Position numbers and translations under genes: made by a program
The notes under the pieces: model-generated
Told to the model about the DNA's origin: nothing
Database searches by the model: none
What the model saw: only the letters and a program-made list of their open reading frames with translations
From: Rhodospirillales bacterium
GTDB lineage: Bacteria > Pseudomonadota > Alphaproteobacteria > Rhodospirillales > Casp-alpha2
Reading direction: 5' to 3'
NCBI GenBank assembly: GCA_021775105.1
Contig: JAJFIJ010000346.1
Coordinates: 1-33,446, forward strand
Length of the DNA stretch: 33,446 bases
In this document: positions 8,702 through 16,414 of the stretch, piece after piece
How the letters are laid out: each line of letters starts with the position of its first letter
Position numbering within the stretch: the first letter of the stretch is position 1

Positions 8702-8852
8702 GCTTAACCCTACTCTAGGCGGCAAGATTCAAAGGGAAATTTCGGCGGAATATAGGAGGCATGAGGGGCTATCGCAAGCCCCATTTATTATCACTATTAA
8801 TTCAATAATTCTAATGGTTTAGACAATTTTAAAAATATTACAAAAAGGAAAG

Positions 8853-9290
8853 TTATGAAAGTTTGCGCATCAATTTGGCAATTTCAACCTCTGCACGGAG
8901 TTCAATTTCCTCAATGACTTCATTAAGTTGAACATCATCACTATTTTGACGTTTCTTCCGTAGATTTTGCGCCAAATCTGCCAACCGCTCCTTGGAAAAA
9001 ACACCATTGAGAATTCCGATCCTCAATTCTTCAAGGCGATCAAGCATATCATTTCCATAATCGGACAAAATTGCACGTGAACGACCGTCCGTCGCGTCAG
9101 GCACTTCCTGAACAGCGAATACTGAGTCAACCGCCCCTACACCAGAACTCTCGATTGGTGGCGCTTCTCCCAATTCTTGTGTTTCACGCAAACGAACTGC
9201 GAACTCGCTGCCGCTGCCGCTGCCAGAAGCCTTGTCTCTTTTCCGACCTGCCGATGTTTCTTTCGCTCCACCCACTTTGGAAATTTTCAT
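8853..9290 (-). CDS. fliX: Flagellar assembly regulator FliX
   Basis: FliX couples completion of early flagellar structures to activity of the sigma-54 activator FlbD in Caulobacter. This 145-aa protein has a Gly/Ser/Lys-rich N-terminus (MKISKVGG) and a helical C-terminal half (NDMLDRLEELRIGILNG, EVIEEIELRAEVEIAKL) typical of the family. The ATG at 9290 is preceded by AGGA; the longer frame starting at 9332 lacks family similarity in its first 14 residues. It is divergent from flgE and upstream of dksA. Its presence beside three sigma-54-type promoters agrees with FlbD/FliX control of this region. Confidence 0.88.
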   Translation of the reverse strand: MKISKVGGAKETSAGRKRDKASGSGSGSEFAVRLRETQELGEAPPIESSGVGAVDSVFAVQEVPDATDGRSRAILSDYGNDMLDRLEELRIGILNGVFSKERLADLAQNLRKKRQNSDDVQLNEVIEEIELRAEVEIAKLMRKLS

Positions 9291-9534
9291 CGTTTTCCTG
9301 CTTACACTGAGACAACTGAACACTCCCGCCACTCTGGCAAGATTGATCCTTGGGAAGTATTACCACGAAACGCCCTCGAACCAAACACTGTCAAACTCAT
9401 TTTCACTTTTTAAATACTAAATTTTCTGCCCGGCAATATTTTCACTCTCTGATGCCGAGCGGCCAATATCACCTATCTGAAATGAAAAACTTAAATTTTA
9501 ATGTTTAAATTCAACCTGTTACAAAATCATGAGA

Positions 9535-9551
9535 CTGGCACTATTTTTGCT
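9535..9551 (+). promoter_or_regulatory. Sigma-54-type promoter of flgE
   Basis: CTGGCACTATTTTTGCT matches the sigma-54 consensus closely: TGGCAC at -24 and TTGC at -12, with exactly 10 bases between GG (9537-9538) and GC (9549-9550). The predicted start near 9561 gives a leader of about 52 nt. Confidence 0.88.
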
Positions 9552-9570
9552 TATGTCTACCTGCAATAAA

Positions 9571-9604
9571 CCAAAGGTCCGTCTTCGGGCCGCCAACCCT
9601 TTGG
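9571..9604 (+). promoter_or_regulatory. Alternative hairpins in the flgE leader overlapping the ribosome site
   Basis: CCAAAGG (9571-9577) pairs perfectly with CCTTTGG (9598-9604), whose last two G residues belong to the GGAG ribosome site (9603-9606). A second hairpin, GGTCCG (9576-9581) with CGGGCC (9586-9591), has a TCTT loop and one G.T pair. It shares bases 9576-9577 with the first, so the two cannot form together. This could control hook translation, but a role is not proven. Confidence 0.45.
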
Positions 9605-9613
9605 AGTCTCATC

Positions 9614-11932
9614 ATGGTGGGAAACGCATTTTTTCAATCAAGCACTCTGGGAATGATGAGTCAGGCGTATGCGCTGAACACCATCGGTAAAAATGTCGCC
9701 AATGTGAATACAGGGGGATACAAACGTACCGATACGCAATTCGAGACCGTACTCAGTAAAACTCTAGACAAAAATGTCTCTGACATAGGCGGTATCAGAC
9801 CCAAAGATTATCAGATTATCGACTCGCAGGGCGTCATCCAGTCTTCTGAGCGCGATCTGGATCTGGCTATCGTCGGCACCGGCTTTTTCCAGGTCAGCAC
9901 CAACTTTGCCCAGACTGGCGAGACGCTTTATACCCGTGACGGCAGCTTTCGAACGGCAGCAGTAAACCAAATCAGCGTTCCCGGTACCGGCTTCACCATC
10001 AATGATTCTCCGGCTTTCGACAGCAATGGCGTACAGATACACCCGGTATCAGGTACCGACGCATATCTGGTTGATAAAAATGGATATTATGTTCTTGGAT
10101 GGTCAGCAGAATCAGATGGAACGTTCACTAATACAGGAGCGCTCTCGCCGTTGCGTATTGATGTGAATGCCTTCACTTCAACTTTCACGCCATCATCCAC
10201 ATCCCGACTGCATCTCAATTTACCGTCCACCACAGAAATTGTCGCCGACCATGCATCCACGGTTCTGGCGGCAGATGGCGGCACGAACAATGAAAACCTG
10301 ATCACCTACACGGCAGAGATTGTCGATTCAAACGGTAAAAAACAAACGGCCCGCATCAACATGTCGAAGAGTGCTGATAACACCTGGGATTTTTCCGCTA
10401 CGACGAGCAGAGCCTCTACGCAGCAAACAGACACCATCATGCTGGCGGGAACGGTTGAGGCCGGTGATACCTATTCCACGACAGTAAATGGCACCACGGT
10501 GAGTTATACAACATCCGCGACGGATACCACCATCAACAATATCCGGGATGGTTTGCTTGCTGCAATCAATGCTGATGCGGCCATTACCGCCTTGGTAACA
10601 GCCACAGCAGGAAATACCGGGGGCGAGATTACCCTCACGGCACTGGCCACAACCCCATCATTCACAGCGACTGCAACTGCAGCGAACGGCGCGAATACCG
10701 CTCAGGCGGATACGGTGACGATAACCGGCACAGTCGTAGCGGGTGAACAATACAAAATTAGTGTTGATGGCAATACAGTGACCTATACGGTCAAGGGGAC
10801 TGAGGCCGACTTGGCAGCAGTGCGAACGGGAATAATTGCAGCGATCAATGCCGACCCGATTGTTGGGGCTTTGGTTACGGCCGCTCCCGGCGCGCTTGCC
10901 GGTGAAATTACTATGACAGCACTGACAGCTACCGCACCGTTCACATCAGCGACCGCAGCCAGCGTCATTTCCTCTAATACAGCTGCAAATGCGACGACAA
11001 CCCCTAATGGTGTCGGCATTGCCCAGGTCGACACAGTGACCATTACGGCTGCTAATACGCCGGGCGAAACCTATGCCATAAATGTTGATGGTAACGTGGT
11101 AAGTTATACTGTCACCGGTCTGGAAGGTGGATTGACAGGAATCCGCAGCGCTCTCAGAGCGGCTATTAATGCCGATGCCACAGTCGGGCCTCTGGTGACC
11201 GCAGCTGATGGTGTCGCGGGGGGGGAGATCACCCTTACTGCGGCAGCGGCGGGAACCCCCTTTACCACGACAGTCTCCACTCCTCCTGATACGGCCACAA
11301 ATACGACCAGTGTGGCAACGACAACTCCGCAAGTTACGACAATAGCAAACAATACAGTGGCAACGGCGACCAAAACATCGTCGCAAATTTCGGCAATTTC
11401 AACCGTTCAATTCACACCATTGGGTGTTGTAGCGGGCACACCCCCAGACCCGCTGGCGTTTACACTCAATTTCGCCGATGGTGGCACGGCGACGATATCG
11501 ATGGATATCAGTGACATGACCCAGTTTGGGAGCGGGTTTACCCCATATTCATTTGATCACAATGGTCTTGCCGCAGCACAAATGTTCCGAACCCAATTCG
11601 ATTCTGCCGGGCATGTCATTGGCACATTTGACGATGGCACTCAACGAAAGATATATAAAATTCCACTGGCAGTATTTTCAAACCCTAACGGGTTGGAGAT
11701 GAAGAATGGAATGGTTTTTGCTGAAACCGACGTGTCCGGCGCGCCATCAACGTTTGCCGCGGATGTAACAAGCATTGCAAGTTTCAACCCCTACTCTGTT
11801 GAATTATCCAATGTGGATCTTGCCACAGAATTTAGCCGGATGATCATGGTACAGAACGCCTATAACTCAAACGCTACGGTGTTCAAAACCGTAGACGAAA
11901 TGACAATGGTGGCCCGTGACCTGAAAGCCTGA
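9614..11932 (+). CDS. flgE: Flagellar hook protein FlgE, enlarged by repeated modules
   Basis: FlgE is the hook subunit. At 772 aa it is much longer than the roughly 400-590 residues common for the family. The N-terminal axial motif (ALNTIGKNVANVNTGGYKRTD), the core block DLDLAIVGTGFFQV and the C-terminal axial helix (NVDLATEFSRMIMVQNAYNSNATVFKTVDEM, read as consecutive segments) are intact. Residues about 271-570 are three tandem beta-rich modules, each with the pattern (A/D)DTV-I-G-V-AG--Y---V-G--V-YTV followed by a helix ending in INAD. The same module family occurs in FlgL and flagellin here. The gene has its own sigma-54-type promoter and a GGAG ribosome site. Confidence 0.95.
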   Translation: MVGNAFFQSSTLGMMSQAYALNTIGKNVANVNTGGYKRTDTQFETVLSKTLDKNVSDIGGIRPKDYQIIDSQGVIQSSERDLDLAIVGTGFFQVSTNFAQTGETLYTRDGSFRTAAVNQISVPGTGFTINDSPAFDSNGVQIHPVSGTDAYLVDKNGYYVLGWSAESDGTFTNTGALSPLRIDVNAFTSTFTPSSTSRLHLNLPSTTEIVADHASTVLAADGGTNNENLITYTAEIVDSNGKKQTARINMSKSADNTWDFSATTSRASTQQTDTIMLAGTVEAGDTYSTTVNGTTVSYTTSATDTTINNIRDGLLAAINADAAITALVTATAGNTGGEITLTALATTPSFTATATAANGANTAQADTVTITGTVVAGEQYKISVDGNTVTYTVKGTEADLAAVRTGIIAAINADPIVGALVTAAPGALAGEITMTALTATAPFTSATAASVISSNTAANATTTPNGVGIAQVDTVTITAANTPGETYAINVDGNVVSYTVTGLEGGLTGIRSALRAAINADATVGPLVTAADGVAGGEITLTAAAAGTPFTTTVSTPPDTATNTTSVATTTPQVTTIANNTVATATKTSSQISAISTVQFTPLGVVAGTPPDPLAFTLNFADGGTATISMDISDMTQFGSGFTPYSFDHNGLAAAQMFRTQFDSAGHVIGTFDDGTQRKIYKIPLAVFSNPNGLEMKNGMVFAETDVSGAPSTFAADVTSIASFNPYSVELSNVDLATEFSRMIMVQNAYNSNATVFKTVDEMTMVARDLKA
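10424..11323 (+). repeat. Three tandem protein modules within flgE
   Basis: Modules begin at residues 271, 364 and 471 (nt 10424, 10703 and 11024), with spacings of 93 and 107 aa. Each has a beta segment (TVTITGTVVAGEQY), NGNTV-YTV, a helix ending AAINAD, a VTA segment, GGEITLTA and a Thr-rich linker. The module resembles the flagellin hook IN motif by eye. Protein similarity is clear while codons differ, so the copies are not recent. Confidence 0.85.
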
Positions 11933-11940
11933 TCAGGACC

Positions 11941-11968
11941 TCAGCCTCCACTTGGTCGACGAGGCTGA
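11941..11968 (+). terminator. Possible terminator hairpin after flgE
   Basis: TCAGCCTC (11941-11948) and GAGGCTGA (11961-11968) form a perfect 8-bp stem with a 12-base loop, 8 bp after the flgE stop. No T-run follows immediately, so it is a weak terminator or an mRNA 3' end structure. Confidence 0.4.
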
Positions 11969-12018
11969 AAGAGCTGAACGGTTTGCCCTTTTTGTTCATT
12001 TTTAGATCAAGTCGGAAA

Positions 12019-12062
12019 AATTTTCCCGCCCAACCAAAATGTCCTGCCAAACCGGGAAAATT
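12019..12062. repeat. 10-bp inverted repeat upstream of the flgI promoter
   Basis: AATTTTCCCG (12019-12028) and CGGGAAAATT (12053-12062) form a perfect inverted repeat with a 24-base centre. The right arm ends about 58 bp upstream of the sigma-54-type promoter, a normal distance for an activator site. It could bind FlbD; the assignment is inferred. Confidence 0.45.
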
Positions 12063-12117
12063 CATTCTCGCATCTAATTATTATTGTTTAATTTCAATAT
12101 CTTATGGCCATCAAAAA

Positions 12118-12134
12118 CTGGCATGATAATCGCA
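12118..12134 (+). promoter_or_regulatory. Sigma-54-type promoter of flgI-flgJ-flgN-flgK-flgL
   Basis: ACTGGCATGATAATCGCAT contains TGGCA and CGCA with 10 bases between GG (12120-12121) and GC (12132-12133). It is a weaker match than the flgE promoter at the -12 side. The predicted start near 12145 favours the flgI start at 12184 over the upstream in-frame ATG at 12157. Confidence 0.7.
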
Positions 12135-12183
12135 TATCCTATAACTGATATCACCGATGCGATTAACGCGAACGGAAAATACG

Positions 12184-13347
12184 ATGAAAAATACGGGAAA
12201 ATCACTTTTGGCCCAGATCGCACCCCCCCTGGTTCAGCGTACCTTGATGGCGGTCCTGGCTGCGGCTTTTGTTATGTCCCTGATTCCCGCCTCCGCCCAT
12301 GCGGCGTCACGAATCAAGGACATCGTTCAGTTCGAGGGGGTTCGCGACAACTTACTGGTCGGATATGGCCTTGTTGTCGGTTTGAACAATACCGGCGACA
12401 CCCTGAAAACCGGACATTTCACAAAACAAAGCCTGCAAGCCATGTTGAACCGTCTTGGGGTCAAACCCACTGACGCTGGCCTGGATTCAGATAATGTTGC
12501 TGCCGTTATGGTGACAGCCGCCCTGCCCGCCTTCTCACGTCAGGGTGGTCGGATCGACGTTACTGTCAGTGCATTGGGCGATTCGGATAGTCTACTTGGC
12601 GGTACATTACTGGTTACTCCGCTTCTTGGTGCTGACGGCGAAGTTTATGCGGTCGCACAAGGCCAGTTGGCGGTTGGAGGGTTTTCCGCTGCCGGCAATG
12701 CCGAAACCGTTACCAAGGGTGTTCCGACCAGCGGCCGTATTGCCAATGGTGGTATTGTAGAGCGGGAAATAAAATTCAAACTGGGAAATCTGGAATCCGT
12801 CAAACTGACCCTTCGCAATCCGGATTTCACCACAGCGCGCAGGATTTCTCAGGCCGTAAATGCCTTTTTGGGAACCACGGCGGCCGTTACCAATGACCCG
12901 TCAACGGTCGAAGTTTTCATACCGGACAGTTACAACCAAAATGTCGTCAATCTGCTAACCGACATAGAGCAGCTTCGGATCGAACCCGATCAGTTGGCGC
13001 GCGTCGTCATTGACGAACAATCCGGTCTGATTGTTATGGGCGAAGATGTACGGATCAGCAGCGTCGCTATAGCTCAGGGATCGCTGACCATCCGGGTTAC
13101 GGAAGCCGAACAGGTTTCACAACCGGGTCCATTCGCCGAAGTCGGAACGACCACAACTACCGACCGCACCGACGTTCAGGTTGATGAAGGCGAAGAAAAA
13201 CGCCTTACTGTACTCAAACCCGGCGTCACGCTCCAGGATCTCGTCAATGGACTAAATGCGCTAGGCATCGGCCCTCGTGATATGATTACCATTCTGCAAG
13301 CAATCAAGACCGCAGGTGCCCTGCAAGCCAAGATCGAGGTGATGTAA
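12184..13347 (+). CDS. flgI: Flagellar P-ring protein FlgI
   Basis: FlgI forms the periplasmic P-ring. From the ATG at 12184 it is 387 aa with a long signal peptide (hydrophobic about 20-36, likely cleaved after SAHA at residue 40). Family blocks are RIKDIVQFEGVRDN, LVGYGLVVGLNNTGD, MVTAALPAFSRQGGRIDVTVSALGD (consecutive segments) and the C-terminal LQDLVNGLNALGIGPRDMITILQAIKTAGALQAKIEVM region. The ribosome site is weak (CGGAAAA). Its stop overlaps the next gene start by one base (TAATG), indicating translational coupling with flgJ. Confidence 0.96.
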   Translation: MKNTGKSLLAQIAPPLVQRTLMAVLAAAFVMSLIPASAHAASRIKDIVQFEGVRDNLLVGYGLVVGLNNTGDTLKTGHFTKQSLQAMLNRLGVKPTDAGLDSDNVAAVMVTAALPAFSRQGGRIDVTVSALGDSDSLLGGTLLVTPLLGADGEVYAVAQGQLAVGGFSAAGNAETVTKGVPTSGRIANGGIVEREIKFKLGNLESVKLTLRNPDFTTARRISQAVNAFLGTTAAVTNDPSTVEVFIPDSYNQNVVNLLTDIEQLRIEPDQLARVVIDEQSGLIVMGEDVRISSVAIAQGSLTIRVTEAEQVSQPGPFAEVGTTTTTDRTDVQVDEGEEKRLTVLKPGVTLQDLVNGLNALGIGPRDMITILQAIKTAGALQAKIEVM

Positions 13348-13673
13348 TGAGCGCCGTATCAGACAGCACATTTACCTTGCAAGCACAGAACGCCCTTGCC
13401 CAGAGCCAGTCTTCGGTCTCGTTAGGCAACGCAAAAACCATTCAACAGGCCCGTAAGGTCGCAGAAGATTTTGAAGCAGTATTTATCGGACAAATGCTTC
13501 AGCCCATGTTCAAGAACCTTGGGGCAGAAAAACCATTTGGCGGCGGGCAGTCAGAATCCATGTGGCGGAGCATGCAGGTTGACGAATTTGGCAAAGCCAT
13601 CACAAAAGCGGGCGGGATTGGTATCGCGGACCAGGTTTTCCGTGAAATTCTCAAGACTCAGGAGATACAATAA
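13347..13673 (+). CDS. flgJ: Rod-binding protein FlgJ (N-terminal domain only)
   Basis: This 108-aa protein corresponds to the rod-capping N-terminal domain of FlgJ: KVAEDFEAVFIGQMLQPMF, then a Gly-rich loop and a C-terminal helix (GIADQVFREILKTQ). The muramidase domain found in enteric FlgJ is absent, as is usual in Alphaproteobacteria, so peptidoglycan opening must be done by another enzyme. It overlaps the flgI stop by one base and is followed two bases later by the FlgN-like gene. Confidence 0.9.
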   Translation: MSAVSDSTFTLQAQNALAQSQSSVSLGNAKTIQQARKVAEDFEAVFIGQMLQPMFKNLGAEKPFGGGQSESMWRSMQVDEFGKAITKAGGIGIADQVFREILKTQEIQ

Positions 13674-13675
13674 TC

Positions 13676-14119
13676 ATGGAATCCAGCAATCGTATCGAAG
13701 ACCTGATTCTGATCACCGAAAGGCTGGTCGATCTTCTGGAGCGCGAGAATGATGCATTGAGCAATCATCGCAACTGGGAACTTCGGGAGATACTTGATGA
13801 AAAAGTTACCCTGAGCCGGGTTTATGAAACCAGAATGCGGGTCATTTCGGATAACCCCGAAATTCTTGATGATGTGGGCACCGAAACTCGGCAACAGTTG
13901 CGCGAATTGGGATTACAGGTCAATGACCTGATCACAGAAAACTCAAAGCTGCTCCAAACCGCAATTACCGTCAGCCGCCGAGTTGTCGAACTTGTAGCGG
14001 ATGCGGTACGCGATGCTACACCTAGCGCTGGTACATATGGCGCGAAAGGGACGAAAGAGTCTGGTGTTGCGAACGCCGACAGTCAACGCGCCGCGTTTTC
14101 GCTAAACCAGACGCTATAA
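13676..14119 (+). CDS. flgN: FlgN-like flagellar export chaperone
   Basis: This 147-aa, largely helical protein (ITERLVDLLERENDALSNHR, ETRQQLRELGLQVNDLITEN) ends in the Ser/Asn-rich tail AAFSLNQTL. It has the size and charge pattern of FlgN, the chaperone that delivers FlgK and FlgL to the export gate, and is encoded directly before flgK and flgL. Similarity to enteric FlgN is too low to see by eye, so the call rests on helical pattern, size and position. Confidence 0.68.
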   Translation: MESSNRIEDLILITERLVDLLERENDALSNHRNWELREILDEKVTLSRVYETRMRVISDNPEILDDVGTETRQQLRELGLQVNDLITENSKLLQTAITVSRRVVELVADAVRDATPSAGTYGAKGTKESGVANADSQRAAFSLNQTL

Positions 14120-14150
14120 CTGACCATATCAAGGTGGGAGTAGACAAATC

Positions 14151-16403
14151 ATGGGCGATATAACCCAAGCTCTGAGGACGGCACAAAGCGGACTTCTGGT
14201 TAATCAGCAGGCACTCAATACTGTTTCCAGCAATATCTCAAACGTCAATACGCCGGGTTATTCGAGAAAAATAGTAAATTTTGAAAACGTTGCTGTCGCT
14301 GGCGTACCCGCGGGCGTGAAAATATCTTCCGTAACGCGGGCCGTCGACGAAGGTTTATTAAAAACGATCCGTAATGAAAATGGTGAGCTGAACACACTAT
14401 CAGGGAAACAAGATGCGCTAAACCGTCTTCAAGAACTGTTTGGGGCCCCTGGCGACAACTCTTCACTTAGCCATATGATGGAGAGTTTGGCCGAAGCCGC
14501 CGAATTACTGGCCATCAATCCTGGAAAATCTATGGAACCTGCGGAATTTGTCCGTCGCGCTCAAGATGTCGTTCGCAATTTTCAAAGTATGAGCGCCTCG
14601 ATCCAGGACCAACGTCTTCAGGCCGATCAGTTAGTCGCAGACGTTGTTTTACAAATCAATTCTGCGACAGCCAAGATTGACCAACTGAACGACGATATCG
14701 TTTCATCCAATACGGTCGGGCGCGACGTTACCGATCTCCGTGATCAGCGTGATCTTGAACTTGATAAGTTATCCCAACTGGTCGATATCCGGTATTTCTA
14801 CCGCACGGATGGTGATGTCGTTGTTTTCACCTCGGGCGGTCGCACGCTTGTTGATACTGTGCCGCCTGTTGTCAGCCACACCGCAGCGGCAGCCATGGAC
14901 GCGACAAGCTCACACGCGCAAGGACAAATTGGCGGAATTTTTGTTGGTGAGGCTACTGCTGGTAATGACATCACCAATGAAGTTCGCGAGGGTTTGTTAA
15001 AAGCCAAAATCGAACTTCGTGATGAAATTCTTCCAAATCTACAAGGTCAACTTGATGAACTCGCGGCAAAATTACGGGATACGGTAAATCAGATACATAA
15101 TCGCGGCGTCAGTTTTCCGGGTGCCCAATCAATGACCGGAACTCGCCAGTTTATTGGAAGCGGCGTACAGACGATGACCCTCGGGGCTGCCGGCGGATCG
15201 GATGACGTGAAGATTATTCTTTTTGATGCTGATGGCAAACAATCTTCAGTATCGACCCTCAATACCATTATGCAAACCAATTCATTTAAGAATTCAGATG
15301 GTGCCGTGACGATCAGCGGTTCCGCCCAGGCCTCAATGGGCCCATGGACCATTTCAGAAGTGGCAAAACACCTGGATGGATGGTTGAAAGCAAATGCATC
15401 ACCGACGGCGACTGCAACGCTCAATAGCGAAAACAAACTTCAAATTAACCTGAACACAACAGGCTCCAATCTGGTATTTCGCGATGAAGGAGCAACAGCA
15501 AATGGTTCTGCATCTAAGGATGCAACCATTCGATTTGATGCAAATGGTGATGGCATCAACGATGAAACCGCAAGCGGGTTTTCCAGTTTTTTTGGGCTTA
15601 ATGATTTCTTCGTCGACAACATTGTTGATAACCTTTTTGAAACCAATGTCGTTGATTCCAATTACGTCGCTGGCGCATCCACGTTGACATTTCATGACTC
15701 AACGACGATTGGTACGGGCGTATCACTTTCAGGAGCATCATCTATATCCGTTACAGCGGGCACATCACTAAAAGATCTTGCAGCACAAATTACCAATAAT
15801 GTAACCAATGTTTCCGCAAGTGTAATTCCGGACGGTGCTGGAGTCAGGCTTCGAATTATCCATGAGCAAGGTAATTCATTCACGGTGACGCAAGCCAACA
15901 CGGATACGTTTTTGACAGACGTTAACCTTCATAGTGGAGATGCCCGCATCGCTTCATCTATCGGGGTACGAGAAGACATAGCCGCCGAGCCGGGTAAAAT
16001 TACGACCGGAATGGCTCAGTTTGACACTAATCTGGGGCCATCCGGAGAATACTTGATAAGTGTGGCCGACGATACTGTCGCTCAACAACTTGCAGCGGCC
16101 TTTACGACAACGACGACATTTGACCGGGCGGGCGGGCTGTCCAGCGTAAACCATACCCTCGTTCAGTATTCTGCTGAAATTTTGTCCAATAATGCCAATT
16201 TATCTGGCGTGAACCAACGCAGCACCGATACCCAACTTACGTTGTCAGAAGCTCTTCAGTTCAAATCAGACTCGGTTCGGGGTGTTAATCTCGACGAGGA
16301 AATGGCTGATTTGATTGTATTCGAACAGGCTTTTTCCGCTGCTGCTCGGGTTATATCCGTCATTCAAGATATGATGGAAACCCTTGAGCGGGCGGTCACT
16401 TAA
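14151..16403 (+). CDS. flgK: Hook-associated protein 1 FlgK
   Basis: FlgK is the first hook-filament junction protein. The 750-aa protein has the N-terminal axial motif (QALNTVSSNISNVNTPGYSRK), a helical D1 region with conserved VVADVVLQIN-type repeats and TDLRDQRDLELDKLSQLVD, and a C-terminal axial helix (VNLDEEMADLIVFEQAFSAAARVI, ending METLERAV). The central variable part (about 240-620) contains a segment resembling the flagellin hook IN motif (SLKDLAAQITNNVTNVSAS) but not the 110-aa modules of FlgL. GGGAG precedes the start, and flgL follows after 11 bp. Confidence 0.95.
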   Translation: MGDITQALRTAQSGLLVNQQALNTVSSNISNVNTPGYSRKIVNFENVAVAGVPAGVKISSVTRAVDEGLLKTIRNENGELNTLSGKQDALNRLQELFGAPGDNSSLSHMMESLAEAAELLAINPGKSMEPAEFVRRAQDVVRNFQSMSASIQDQRLQADQLVADVVLQINSATAKIDQLNDDIVSSNTVGRDVTDLRDQRDLELDKLSQLVDIRYFYRTDGDVVVFTSGGRTLVDTVPPVVSHTAAAAMDATSSHAQGQIGGIFVGEATAGNDITNEVREGLLKAKIELRDEILPNLQGQLDELAAKLRDTVNQIHNRGVSFPGAQSMTGTRQFIGSGVQTMTLGAAGGSDDVKIILFDADGKQSSVSTLNTIMQTNSFKNSDGAVTISGSAQASMGPWTISEVAKHLDGWLKANASPTATATLNSENKLQINLNTTGSNLVFRDEGATANGSASKDATIRFDANGDGINDETASGFSSFFGLNDFFVDNIVDNLFETNVVDSNYVAGASTLTFHDSTTIGTGVSLSGASSISVTAGTSLKDLAAQITNNVTNVSASVIPDGAGVRLRIIHEQGNSFTVTQANTDTFLTDVNLHSGDARIASSIGVREDIAAEPGKITTGMAQFDTNLGPSGEYLISVADDTVAQQLAAAFTTTTTFDRAGGLSSVNHTLVQYSAEILSNNANLSGVNQRSTDTQLTLSEALQFKSDSVRGVNLDEEMADLIVFEQAFSAAARVISVIQDMMETLERAVT

Positions 16404-16414
16404 GGAGTTATATT

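Larger units (their letters stand above)
9291..9613. other. Divergent intergenic region between fliX and flgE
   Basis: These 323 bp hold no gene. They contain a GC-rich candidate enhancer site (CCCGGCAATATTTTC, 9429-9443), the flgE sigma-54-type promoter (9535-9551) and the structured flgE leader (9571-9604). The stretch 9471-9530 is AT-rich. Confidence 0.65.

Noticed and set aside
10946-11386. Minus-strand frames opposite the flgE repeat region
   Set aside because: Cys/Arg/Gly- or Val/Ala-rich shadows of the module repeats, with no start context.
12157-12183. Upstream in-frame ATG for flgI
   Set aside because: It would leave only about 12 nt after the predicted transcript start, lacks a ribosome site and adds residues before the signal peptide.
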